Below are positions 30,335-38,514 of a DNA stretch of 43,892 nucleotides, one piece after another. This DNA is from Acidimicrobiia bacterium (GTDB lineage Bacteria; Actinomycetota; Acidimicrobiia; Acidimicrobiales; Aldehydirespiratoraceae). A program made the position numbers and the translations under genes. The first letter of the stretch is position 1. Every line of letters begins with the position of its first letter. Under the pieces are notes generated by a model, which searched no databases, was not told the DNA's origin, and saw only the letters and a list, made by a program, of their open reading frames with translations. The stretch spans positions 1-43,892 of the forward strand of contig JAGWAO010000009.1 of the NCBI GenBank assembly GCA_021296315.1. The letters run 5' to 3'.

Positions 30335-31492
30335 TCAGACGGCGGAGACGCCCGAGACGCCCTCAACCGGGTAGGTGATCGCATAGGCGTCCAGTGAGCT
30401 GAGCGTCTCACCCTCGGCCAACCGCAGCGTGCCCTCGTTGTCATACAGCGGGCCCTCGTACACGTTGAGTTCGCCGCTGTCGATCCTGGCCGCTTCCGCG
30501 GCCACCGCGTCCTGCACGTCCTGGGGAACGTTGGGGCCCCATGCGCCCAGCGGGGTGTCGAGCAGCCAGACATCGTCCTGCGACACCCAGGTGCCGTCCA
30601 GCACCCGCTGGCACTGCTCGATGTAGAACGTTCCGAACTCCGAGAGGTCGAAGTTGTTGACGTACTTGGTGGGCGCAGCCGAACGGAAGTCGAGGTTCCA
30701 GTACCCGGTCCACACTCCGGCCTCCTCGGAGAGCTGAAGGAAGGTGGGCTCGTCCATCACTCCGAACAAGAACCCCACGCCCGTGTCAAGCAGGGCGTTG
30801 GCTGCCTGGGCCGCCTTCTGCGGATCGAAGAACGTGCTCACCAGCACGGTCTCCACGGTTGCGTCGGGATTGACCGACCGGGCGCCGAGCAGCATGCCAT
30901 TGACGTCGTTGAACGTTGTGGCCGTGGGGAAGGCACCGATGTAGCCGATCCGACCGTTCTCGGCAAGGTGCCCAGCAGCCACGCCCAGAAGGTACGCGGT
31001 GGTCTCGTGGGCCAGGTAGAACGGCAACACGTTGTCGCTGTAGTAGTGCCCGTTGATCTCGCAGAACTTGGTCTCTGGATTGGCGTCGGCCACGTCGGTG
31101 AGCAACTGGGAGTATTCGGTGTTGGAGAAGATGATGTCGTTGCCGTCGTCCACGAGTTGCTGGAAGACCTGAGAGGTGGACGAGTCGAAGCCGATATCGG
31201 GCGTGAAACCGGTCTCCACCCGGTCGCCGAAGTGAGCCACAACGGCCTTGCGACCCCGGTCATGCTCCTGGCTCCAGCCGTTGTCATCGGGCGGACCGAT
31301 GTACACCCAGTTGGCCTTGATCTTGTCCTTGGCGCCCGAGCTCACGTCCTCGTCGTCATCGCCGCAGGCGGCAAGCAACGAACCACCGACGGCCAAGCCG
31401 CCGATGCCGAGAGCCCCCATCTTGAGGGCCTCGCGGCGGGAGACCATGGCGCTGGGTGGCAAGAAAAGCCCGCGATTCTTCTGGGTGGTCAT
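30335..31492 (-). CDS. BMP-family (Med/PnrA-like) lipoprotein nucleoside-binding protein
   Basis: 385 residues. A twin-arginine signal (VSRREALKMGALGIGGLAVGG) ends in a lipobox LLAAC with Cys at about 43, so it is probably exported folded by Tat and lipid-anchored. The domain is the basic membrane protein (BMP) family, which in characterised cases binds purine nucleosides: WVYIGPPDDNGWSQEHDRGR at the start, IIFSNTEYSQLL, FCEINGHYYSDNVLPFYLAHETTAYLLGV, and KYVNNFDLSEFG. It is the receptor of the ABC system encoded just downstream. The ATG has AGGAAAGG about 10 nt upstream. The gene follows the broken deaminase on the same strand. Confidence 0.92.
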   Translation of the reverse strand: MTTQKNRGLFLPPSAMVSRREALKMGALGIGGLAVGGSLLAACGDDDEDVSSGAKDKIKANWVYIGPPDDNGWSQEHDRGRKAVVAHFGDRVETGFTPDIGFDSSTSQVFQQLVDDGNDIIFSNTEYSQLLTDVADANPETKFCEINGHYYSDNVLPFYLAHETTAYLLGVAAGHLAENGRIGYIGAFPTATTFNDVNGMLLGARSVNPDATVETVLVSTFFDPQKAAQAANALLDTGVGFLFGVMDEPTFLQLSEEAGVWTGYWNLDFRSAAPTKYVNNFDLSEFGTFYIEQCQRVLDGTWVSQDDVWLLDTPLGAWGPNVPQDVQDAVAAEAARIDSGELNVYEGPLYDNEGTLRLAEGETLSSLDAYAITYPVEGVSGVSAV

Positions 31493-31557
31493 GTCAGGTG
31501 CCTTTCCTATTGGCCGCTGTTGTCGTGAGCGGTTGTCCGATGTCTGAGGATGCGATC

Positions 31558-32563
31558 TCAGTCAAGTTGTGCGACGAGGGTGTCAAATTCGAGGGCCCAC
31601 TGGCGGCGCATCGTGCGCTTCTCGGGCTCGCCGAGCCAGGAGCCGTCGATGCCGTTGAGCATGCACTGGCGGAAGTCCTCCACCTCGAAGCCCATGTGGT
31701 TGTGGGCCATGATGTAGTCCGGTGGGGTCGGTCTTGAACATGGGCGGATCGTCGCAGTCCAAGCTGATCTTGATGCCGAACTCGCGCATCTGGCCGATCG
31801 GGTGATTGTCGAAGTCGTCGTTGAAGTACACCCACGCGGTCGACACCGGCGTGCAGGTGAAGACCACGCCCTCGTCGCGGCAGCGGCGCATGATGGCCTC
31901 GCTCTCGACCACGTGGTAGCCGTGGTCGACCCGCTCGCAGTTGAGCAGGTCGAGGCAGGTCTCGATGTTGCGGGGCGGGGCGTCCTTCAGGTGCAGGCCG
32001 GCCCGCTCGGCCATGCGGTAGGCCTTCCAGAACCGCTCGGGCGGGTACTCGGCCTCGGCGTAGTCCATCCCTATGCCGATCACCTCTTCGCGGGGATGGT
32101 CGATGAGCGTCTCCACCATCTCCACCGCCAGTTCCGGCGACTCCATGCGGTTGGCGGCCGCGATCAGGCGGCACTCGATTCCGTGGTCGGTGCGGGCCGC
32201 GTTGATCCCGTCGATCAGCCCGTCAACGCAGGTCTCGTAGTCGACTCCGGCGGCCATGTGGGTCGTGGGGTTGAAGAACATCTCCCGGTAGCGCACGTTG
32301 TGCTCGGCTGCCTCGGTGAGGGTCTCGTAGCAGATGCGCTCGAAGTCCTCCCGGTCGATAATCCCCAGCGCGGTGTTGTCGTACATGTGGAGGAACTTGT
32401 AGATGTCGGGGTAGTCGTAGAGATCCTCGGGCTCCTCGTAGTCCGGCAGGGGAACGTTGTGCTTGTTGCACAGCTCCACCGCGGTGCGGGCCTGAACCGA
32501 CCCCATGAGGTGCAGGTGAAGGCTCACCTTCGGTATCGCCTTCAGGAAGGAATCCATGTCCAT
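31558..32563 (-). pseudogene. Adenosine deaminase family gene with frameshift and lost HAGE motif
   Basis: From ATG at 32563 the product follows the adenosine deaminase family (AIPKVSLHLHLMGSVQ, YREMFFNPTTH, ERVDHGYHV, ISLDCDDPPMF). At about 31720 one extra base shifts the frame: after FKTDPT the reading continues as GLHHGPQ to a stop at 31583. Moving one frame restores DYIMAHNHMGFEVEDF ... RQWALEFDTLVAQLD and a stop at 31558-31560, a normal family C terminus. Separately, GLHLKDAPPRNIE (31980-31995) lacks the four to six residues with the Zn ligand and catalytic Glu (HAGE), and the Glu after HLHL is Met. Even with the frame restored it should not deaminate normally. GGGAG lies about 10 nt before the start. 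It leads the importer operon. Confidence 0.8.
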
Positions 32564-32654
32564 TAGCGCGTCAACTCCCGTGCCTAGCTCCGCTTCGCGG
32601 ACACTACCACTAGCCCACTCATCGCTCGCCAATCGCCCGGAGGCGGATCTGTGC
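32564..32654. promoter_or_regulatory. Divergent start region between the broken deaminase and the 8-oxoguanine-deaminase-like gene
   Basis: 91 bases that must contain both promoters. GGAGG at 32639-32643 is 11 nt before the chosen GTG at 32655 of the plus-strand gene. I see no clear -10 for the importer operon. If the plus-strand gene began at the upstream ATG (32556) the two coding regions would overlap head to head. Confidence 0.4.
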
Positions 32655-34004
32655 GTGCGGAACGCGGACCTAGTGGTGACCATGGACGCCGATCGCCGGG
32701 AGATTCGGGGTGGTTGGGTGGCTGTTTCCGGCGGATTCGTGACCGCGGTGGGCGAGCCCGCGAGCGAGCCGGCAGCCGAGCGCACGATCGACGCCCGCGG
32801 CTGCCTGGTGACGCCCGGGCTGATCAACACCCACCATCACATCTTCCAGAACCTGACCAGGGCCTTCGCTCCGGCTCTGGCCGGGGATCTGTTCCACTGG
32901 CTGCGCACGCTCTACCCGGTGTGGAGCCGCCTCGATAGCGAGGCCGCCCATGTGTCGGCCTGGATCGGGCTGGCCGAGTTGGCCCTGGGAGGCTGCACAA
33001 CCAGCACCGACCATCTGTACCTGCATCCCCGAGGCGGCGGCGACCTGATCTCGGCGGAGATCGAGGCGGCCCGCGAACTCGGATTCCGGTTCCATCCCAC
33101 CCGGGGGTCGATGAGCCTGTCGGAGAAGGACGGCGGCCTGCCTCCCGACTCGGTGGTCCAGGACGATGACGAGATCCTGGCCGACTGCGAGCGGCTGGTG
33201 GGTCTCCACCACGATCCGGCCCCGGGCGCCATGGTGCGCATCGCCCTGTCACCGTGCTCGCACTTCTCGGTCACGCCCGATCTCATGACTCGCACTGCGG
33301 AGCTGGCCGAACGCCTGGACGTGCGGCTGCACACCCACCTTGCCGAGAACGCCGACGACAGCGCCTTGTGCGAGTCCACCCACGGTTGCCGCCCGGTCGA
33401 GTTCCTCGAGAGCGTCGGCTGGGGCTCGGATCGTGCTTGGGTGGCCCATTGCGTGGTTCCGGACGCGGCTGAGATCGACCGCCTGGCCGAGTGGGGCACC
33501 GGGGTGTCTCACTGTCCCAGCTGCAGCCAGCTGATCGGCCTCGGCGTGGCCCCGATCCGTGAGATGCGAGACGCGGGCGTGCCGGTGGGCATCGGCTGCG
33601 ACGGCTCGGCCTCCACCGACTGCGCGTCGCTGTGGCTGGAGACCCGGGGCGCCCTGCTGCTGGCCCGATTGCGGGGCGGCCCCGAGGCCATGGATGCACG
33701 CGAGGCGCTGGAGATGGCGACGTTGGGCGGGGCCGCCTGCCTGGGCCGCGACGACATCGGCGCGCTGGAGCCGGGGCGGGCCGGCGACCTGGTGGTCTGG
33801 CCCCTCGAGGGGGTCAGCTTCGCCGGGGCGCTGTCTGATCCGGTCGAGGCCCTGCTGCGCTGCGGTCCGGTCGCTCCCCGCCACACGGTCGTTGCCGGCA
33901 GATCGCTAGTCGAAGACGGCCAGTTGACCGCAACCGGGGTCGACGAGATGCTGGTCCGTCACCGCCGCATCGCCGGCGAGTGGCTCGAGGCCGCCGTCGG
34001 CTAG
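32655..34004 (+). CDS. 8-oxoguanine deaminase-like amidohydrolase (AtzB/TrzN group)
   Basis: 449 residues from GTG 32655. Resembles bacterial 8-oxoguanine deaminases: VRNADLVVTMD start, PGLINTHHHIFQNLTRAFAPA (HxH), DLFHWLRTLYPVWSRL, GCTTSTDHLYL, LHTHLAENADD, WVAHCV and IGCDGSAST give the mononuclear zinc site and the expected substrate-pocket stretches. These enzymes convert 8-oxoguanine, or related aminopurines and s-triazines, to the oxo product with release of ammonia. The block HCPSCSQLIGLGVAP differs from the common HCPSSNMRLGSG, so specificity may have moved. It is divergent from the nucleoside-importer operon, consistent with purine salvage. Confidence 0.82.
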   Translation: MRNADLVVTMDADRREIRGGWVAVSGGFVTAVGEPASEPAAERTIDARGCLVTPGLINTHHHIFQNLTRAFAPALAGDLFHWLRTLYPVWSRLDSEAAHVSAWIGLAELALGGCTTSTDHLYLHPRGGGDLISAEIEAARELGFRFHPTRGSMSLSEKDGGLPPDSVVQDDDEILADCERLVGLHHDPAPGAMVRIALSPCSHFSVTPDLMTRTAELAERLDVRLHTHLAENADDSALCESTHGCRPVEFLESVGWGSDRAWVAHCVVPDAAEIDRLAEWGTGVSHCPSCSQLIGLGVAPIREMRDAGVPVGIGCDGSASTDCASLWLETRGALLLARLRGGPEAMDAREALEMATLGGAACLGRDDIGALEPGRAGDLVVWPLEGVSFAGALSDPVEALLRCGPVAPRHTVVAGRSLVEDGQLTATGVDEMLVRHRRIAGEWLEAAVG

Positions 34005-34011
34005 GCACCCA

Positions 34012-34062
34012 CGGAATTGGCAGCGTTCTGCACGCATGGCGTGCACTTCCCTGCCAATTCCG
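34012..34062. terminator. Nested double hairpin between convergent amidohydrolase genes
   Basis: Outer stem: CGGAATTGGCAG (34012-34023) pairs perfectly over 12 bp with 34051-34062. Inside it, TGCACGC (34029-34035) pairs with GCGTGCA (34039-34045) around a 3-base loop. It fills the 74-base gap between stops at 34004 and 34079. A bidirectional terminator is the simplest role, though the nested form is unusual. Confidence 0.7.
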
Positions 34063-34078
34063 GAATGCCTGGACCAGC

Positions 34079-35449
34079 TCACCAGAGAGGCGTGGCCGGG
34101 TTGCCCTTGAGGGCCTCGCGCCGCTGGAACAGCTCCTCGGCCGCGGCCTGCGCCTCCGCGGCCACGGCTCCCACATCTACGGAGACCACCTCGCCGCCCT
34201 GCACCAGGCGGCGGCCCCGTACCCACACGTCGCTCACGTCGTGGGCGTGGGCGGTGAACACCAGATGAGCCGGGGCGTTGAAGTGCTGTCCGTGCATCAC
34301 CGGCACGAAGTGAAGGCCCCCGATGTCGACCATGGCGATGTCGGCGTCCTTGCCGACCTCGAGGGTGCCGGTGACGTCATCGAGGCCGAGAGCGACCGCA
34401 CCCGAGCGGGTGGCCATGTCGAGCACGTCCCAGGGATCGGCCGCGACCGGATCGAGCGTGCTGACCTTAGCCAGCAGCGAGGCGAACTTCATCTCGCCCA
34501 GCATGTCGAGGTTGTTGTTCTCCTTCTCGCCGTCGGTTCCCAGCCCGACGGTCATCCCCGAGGCCCGGTAATGGTCGATCCGGGCCGGACCGGAGGCGAT
34601 CTTCATGTTGGAACAGGGACAGTGGGTCGCGGCGGTGCCGGTGCGGGCCATCAGCTCAACCTCGCGGTCGTCGAGCCACACGCAGTGGGCCACGACGGTG
34701 CGCTCGCCGAGGATGCCCCGGTTGTAGAACTCCTCGATCGGACGCCGCCCGAACTGGTGCAGGCTCTCCTGCACCTCCCACACCGTCTCGGATGAGTGGG
34801 TGTGGATGCCGGTGTCGAACTCCTCGGCCAGTGCTGCCGCGTCCCTGAACATCTCGGGCGAGCAGTAGAACATGTGCTCCAACCCCACCCAGGACCGGAC
34901 CCGGCCCTCCGCGGCGGTGCGGTGGGTCTCCAGCAGGCGCCGGTTCGACTCGAGGGTCTCGAAGTAGTCGTAGCGGTCGGCGGTGTAGGGAGCCAGCGTG
35001 GCCCGGATGCCGATCTCCTCCGCGGCTTCGGCCGACCCTTCCATGAAGCGCCACATGTCGAGCACGGAGGTGGTGCCGCCGCTCAGGCACTCGGTGTAGG
35101 CCATGTAGGAAGCCGCCTTGGCGATCTCGGGGGTCAGCGCCCGGTGGGCCGGGTCGACGTAGTTCTCCAGCCAGTCGAACAGGGCCAGCCCCTCGGCCGT
35201 GCCCCGCAGCAGCCCGGAGTGCAGGTGGGCGTTGTGCATGCCGGGGATCACCACATGGTTGGCCGCGTCGGCCACCGGCGCACTCGCGGCGGCGGGATGG
35301 GCCGCCACTTCATCGGGCGGCCCGACCGCGGCGATCGTGCCGTCCACCACGAGCACCGAGCCCGGGTCGTGGCTCACCCGGCGGCCTTCCAGCGGCAAGA
35401 CGGTGCCGCCGGAGATGAGGAATGTGGTGCCGTTCGAAGTTCCGCCCAC
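34079..35449 (-). CDS. Amidohydrolase of the SAH/MTA deaminase (TrzA/AtzA-like) group
   Basis: 456 residues. Metal and catalytic motifs: IPGMHNAHLHSGLLRG (HxH), GIHTHSSETVWEVQ, VVAHCVWLDD and GLGTDGEKENNNLDML, the last close to the GTDGxxSNNxLDM of S-adenosylhomocysteine/methylthioadenosine deaminases. ALFDWLENYVDPAHRAL also fits. Likely reaction is hydrolytic deamination of an adenine-containing nucleoside or a related heterocycle. GTG start with GGAAGG upstream. Convergent with the 8-oxoguanine-deaminase-like gene. It extends the theme of purine deamination in this region. Confidence 0.85.
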   Translation of the reverse strand: MGGTSNGTTFLISGGTVLPLEGRRVSHDPGSVLVVDGTIAAVGPPDEVAAHPAAASAPVADAANHVVIPGMHNAHLHSGLLRGTAEGLALFDWLENYVDPAHRALTPEIAKAASYMAYTECLSGGTTSVLDMWRFMEGSAEAAEEIGIRATLAPYTADRYDYFETLESNRRLLETHRTAAEGRVRSWVGLEHMFYCSPEMFRDAAALAEEFDTGIHTHSSETVWEVQESLHQFGRRPIEEFYNRGILGERTVVAHCVWLDDREVELMARTGTAATHCPCSNMKIASGPARIDHYRASGMTVGLGTDGEKENNNLDMLGEMKFASLLAKVSTLDPVAADPWDVLDMATRSGAVALGLDDVTGTLEVGKDADIAMVDIGGLHFVPVMHGQHFNAPAHLVFTAHAHDVSDVWVRGRRLVQGGEVVSVDVGAVAAEAQAAAEELFQRREALKGNPATPLW

Positions 35450-35541
35450 TGTGCCGCCTTCCGCTTGATGGTGCCGACGCGCTCAGCTTGCTACGCCGCG
35501 CCCGGCCAAGCCCCAGTCAGGGGACGAACTGCGACCGATGC

Positions 35542-35967
35542 TCAGTGGGAGGCGACCACCACATTGTCGAGCAACTCGCTGTCGCCGGTGCGGACGTACC
35601 ACTCCCAACGGGATCCGTCGGGATCGGTGAGCCAGGTCTCGGTCTTGGTGGCGTAGCAGCACAGGGTGTCGTCGACCCCGGTGGTCTCGAGGCCCGCCCG
35701 GGTGAGGCGCTGCTCGGCTTCAACCACCTGCTCGGCGGTCTCGGTCTCCACGCCGAGATGGTTGATGATTCCGCCCGTCCCGCAGCATCCGGCGGGGTCG
35801 GAGGCTCCGTCCGCGGCCTCGAAGAGCACCAGCTTCAGGGGCGGCTCGTCAATGGCGAAGTTGGCGTAGCCGGGCCGGCGACGGGCCGGCTCTGTTCCGA
35901 ACATCCGGGTGTAGAAGTCCACCGCGGAGTCCAGGTCAGCCACGTTCAGCGCGAGTTGCAGTCTCAC
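35542..35967 (-). CDS. ArsI/CadI-type VOC-family dioxygenase
   Basis: 141 residues. RLQLALNVADLDSAVDFYTR, FGTEPARRRPGYANFAIDEPPLKLVL and INHLGVETET match ArsI, the Fe(II) C-As lyase that demethylates trivalent organoarsenicals, and CadI. The vicinal Cys pair that binds arsenic in ArsI is present in DTLCCYATKTETWLTDPDG, and metal ligands would be the His in NHLG and the Glu in WEWY. A second Cys pair (GCCGTGG) lies in an insertion before INHLG. GTG start with AAGGAGAG close upstream. No arsR, arsC or transporter is near, so it seems an orphan. Confidence 0.82.
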   Translation of the reverse strand: MRLQLALNVADLDSAVDFYTRMFGTEPARRRPGYANFAIDEPPLKLVLFEAADGASDPAGCCGTGGIINHLGVETETAEQVVEAEQRLTRAGLETTGVDDTLCCYATKTETWLTDPDGSRWEWYVRTGDSELLDNVVVASH

Positions 35968-36109
35968 TGTCTCTCCTTCGTCTCAATCGGGTGTCCCAGT
36001 CGCGTGTCGGTCCAAGTCTCAGTCGTCGGACGACGCATGCCCCAACCCGGGCCGGGCTGACAATATTCCCTTCCGGACCCGGAGGCCCCTCGCTGGTCGG
36101 CGCCCCGGT

Positions 36110-36115
36110 TAGCGT
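36110..36115 (+). promoter_or_regulatory. Putative -10 box of a leaderless promoter for the acyl-CoA dehydrogenase pair
   Basis: TAGCGT fits TANNNT and ends 9 nt before the GTG at 36125. It lies in the 157-base divergent gap 35968-36124 shared with the ArsI-like gene; nothing else is visible there. Confidence 0.4.
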
Positions 36116-36124
36116 CTTGTTGTC

Positions 36125-37156
36125 GTGCGGACCCGATACTCCGAGGATCAGCAGGCCGTCGCTGAGGCCTTCGGTGACCTGTTCGCCCGCGAGGCGACTC
36201 CCGAAGCGGTGCGGGCCGCGGAGGCGGGCTGCGGTTTCGATCCCGACCTGTGGCGCAAGCTCGTCGCCGCGGGCGCTCCGGGGATGGCGGTCGGCGTCGC
36301 CGACGGGGGTGGCGGGGCCTCTCTCGTCGATCTGGCCGTGGTGGTGCACGAATGGGGTCGCCGGATCGCACCGGTCCCGCTGGTGGAGCACGCGGTTTGT
36401 GCCCGACTGCTGGCGGCAGCCGGCGTGGGCTCACGGCGGCATCTGGTCGCCTCGGTGGCCTCCGGTGAACTTATTGCCACCCTTGCTCCCGGGCCGGTCG
36501 ACGCCGACGGCACGGTCCGGCTCGTCCCCGCCGGCGCGGTGGCCGACATCGTGGCCGCCAGGCGCGGCGACGACATCGTGGTCTCCCGCGGTCAGCCCCC
36601 CGGTACGGCCCGACCCAACACCGCCGACCTGCCCCTCGCTGACCGGGACCTCTCCGACGCCGAGACCGTCGCGTCAGGGGCGGCCGCCGCAAGTGCCTGG
36701 GACCGCGCCCTTGCCGAGTGGAAGGCGCTCATGGCGGTGGCCTATGCCGGCCTGGCCGGCGAGGTGCTGGCCATGGGGGTGGCCTACACCAAGCAGCGAC
36801 ACCAGTTCGGCGTGCCGGTCGGGTCCTTCCAGGCCGTGCAGCACGGCCTGGCCGACGCTGCCACCCGCGCCGAGGGCGCCCGCCTGCTGGCCTTCCGGGC
36901 GGTCTGCGCGGTCGACGCCGACACCGCCGGCGGAGCCAGGCTCGCGTCGATGGCACTGCTGTTCGGTGCGGAATCGGCCCGGTTCGCGTCCGATCGGGCG
37001 CTGCAGTACCACGGCGGCTACGGCTATAGCGCCGAGTACGACGTGCAACTGTACTACCGCCGGGCCGCGGCCTGGCTGCTGCAGCTCGGCGAGCCCGCAA
37101 CCGAGATCGCCCAGCTCGCCGAGACCGATCTAGGCGCCAAGGCTCGGACGGCCTGA
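36125..37156 (+). CDS. Acyl-CoA dehydrogenase, small-subunit type
   Basis: 343 residues, shorter than a homomeric enzyme. The N-terminal helical domain (SEDQQAVAEAFGDLFAREA) and C-terminal helical domain (YTKQRHQFGVPVGSFQAVQHGLAD, ALQYHGGYGYSAEYDVQLYYRRA) are clear, but the middle beta domain is short and lacks the flavin motif seen in its partner. It overlaps the next gene by one base (TGATG). Paired acyl-CoA dehydrogenase genes of this kind encode alpha2beta2 enzymes in actinobacterial steroid side-chain degradation, so a heteromer is likely here. The substrate is unknown. GTG start. Confidence 0.88.
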   Translation: MRTRYSEDQQAVAEAFGDLFAREATPEAVRAAEAGCGFDPDLWRKLVAAGAPGMAVGVADGGGGASLVDLAVVVHEWGRRIAPVPLVEHAVCARLLAAAGVGSRRHLVASVASGELIATLAPGPVDADGTVRLVPAGAVADIVAARRGDDIVVSRGQPPGTARPNTADLPLADRDLSDAETVASGAAAASAWDRALAEWKALMAVAYAGLAGEVLAMGVAYTKQRHQFGVPVGSFQAVQHGLADAATRAEGARLLAFRAVCAVDADTAGGARLASMALLFGAESARFASDRALQYHGGYGYSAEYDVQLYYRRAAAWLLQLGEPATEIAQLAETDLGAKARTA

Positions 37157-38322
37157 TGGACTTTGCGCTGCCGACGCAGGCCGAGGAGTTCAGGACCGAG
37201 GTCCAGCAGTTCCTGACCGAGCACCTCACCGCCGAAATGATCGCGGCGACCAGGGACGGCACGATCCACTCCCCCGCGCTGCACCGGGCCATAGCCGACC
37301 GGGGCTGGCTGTCGGGGGCCGTTCCCGCCGAACTCGGCGGCGGCGGGATGGACCCGGTGGAGTTGTGCGTGTTGCTGGAGGAACTCCAACTACATCAGGC
37401 ACCCGCCGACGCTCTCGGTGTGGCCGTGGTCACGGTGTCGATGATTCTCGAGCACGGCAACGACTTCCTGCGGTCCGAAGCAGTCCCCCGCCTACTGTCG
37501 GGCGAGGCGCTCGGCTGCTTCGGCTACAGCGAGCCGGAGTCCGGCTCCGACGTCGCCGCGGCACGCACCCGGGCCGTGCGCGACGGTGACGGATGGGTCA
37601 TCAACGGATCGAAGATGTGGACCACCCTGGCCCACATCGCCGACTACGTGCTGCTGCTGACGCGCACCGACCCCGAAGTCCCCAAGCATCGCGGTCTCAC
37701 CTTCTTCGTGGTGCCGCTGGACACGCCGGGCATCGAGATCCAGGCCGTCTCCACGATGGGCAACGAGAGGTCCAACGCCACCTTCTACGACGACGTGGTG
37801 CTGGGCGACGAGTGGCGGCTCGGCGACGTGAACGACGGCTGGACGGTGATGAAGACCGCCCTCAAGTACGAGCGCGGCATCGCCGGCGGCCAGTTCCCGT
37901 CGCCTCCGGTGATCGAAGCCGCGGTCGACTGGGCCCGCCGCGCCCGCCGGGCGGACGGCACCCGCCCGCTTGACGACGACGAGGTGCGCCACAAGCTGGT
38001 GCGGGCCATGATCGACGTGGAGGTCTGCCGCAGCTTCGCCTACCACACCGCTGCGCTGGCTTCTGAGGGCGCCATGTTCGGGGTGGAGGGGTCGATGACC
38101 AAGCTGTTCGCCTCGGAGTCCTACAAGAAGCACTGCGCCTGGTTCCTCGACCTGATGGGCGCCGACGGGCTGCTCACCCACGACGATCCCGGCTCCCACA
38201 TGGACGGCCGCGTCGAGGAGCACTTCCGCCACGCCCCGGTGACCGCCATCTACGGCGGCACCAGCGAGATCAACCGCAACCTGGTGGCCGAGGGCTGGTT
38301 GGGCCTGCCCCGGTCGCGCTGA
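37156..38322 (+). CDS. Acyl-CoA dehydrogenase, partner subunit
   Basis: 388 residues with all three domains. GCFGYSEPESGSDVAAARTRA and INGSKMWTTLAH form the flavin and substrate site, and IYGGTSEINRNLVAEGWLGLPR ends the chain. The first part (MDFALPTQAEEFRTEVQQFL) is typical. ATG overlaps the upstream partner's stop, so production is coupled and a 1:1 complex is expected. Repeat copy F begins 6 bases after its stop. Confidence 0.93.
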   Translation: MDFALPTQAEEFRTEVQQFLTEHLTAEMIAATRDGTIHSPALHRAIADRGWLSGAVPAELGGGGMDPVELCVLLEELQLHQAPADALGVAVVTVSMILEHGNDFLRSEAVPRLLSGEALGCFGYSEPESGSDVAAARTRAVRDGDGWVINGSKMWTTLAHIADYVLLLTRTDPEVPKHRGLTFFVVPLDTPGIEIQAVSTMGNERSNATFYDDVVLGDEWRLGDVNDGWTVMKTALKYERGIAGGQFPSPPVIEAAVDWARRARRADGTRPLDDDEVRHKLVRAMIDVEVCRSFAYHTAALASEGAMFGVEGSMTKLFASESYKKHCAWFLDLMGADGLLTHDDPGSHMDGRVEEHFRHAPVTAIYGGTSEINRNLVAEGWLGLPRSR

Positions 38323-38327
38323 TCCGA

Positions 38328-38429
38328 CCCAGAGGCCGAGCCGACCGGTGCGAACCACCGGCAATCGCCGCGCGACGCGAGGCCGTGGCCCGAGCGGCCC
38401 GTGAGCGAAGCGAACAAGAGCGGGAATTG
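38328..38429 (-). repeat. Dispersed composite repeat, copy F
   Basis: Core 2 (CCCAGAGGCCGAGCC, 38328-38342) starts 6 bases after the dehydrogenase stop; core 1 is at 38377-38429. Same order and orientation relative to the upstream gene as copies B, C, D and E. Confidence 0.88.
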
Positions 38430-38497
38430 CAACGCCGCACGGCAAGGCGACGGCGCTCCATTCAAGCTCGCATTAGGGGGCCATGGCCCTCCACCGG

Positions 38498-38503
38498 TAG
38501 CCT
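38498..38503 (+). promoter_or_regulatory. Possible -10 box of the tRNA-Pro gene
   Basis: TAGCCT lies 11 bases before the tRNA 5' end, a fitting distance. No convincing -35 is seen. Confidence 0.3.
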
Positions 38504-38514
38504 GACTAGTCGCA

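Noticed and set aside
2642..38429. The dispersed repeat considered as insertion-sequence ends.
   Set aside because: No transposase or target-site duplication is visible and copies are only about 100 bp; a miniature element cannot be excluded.
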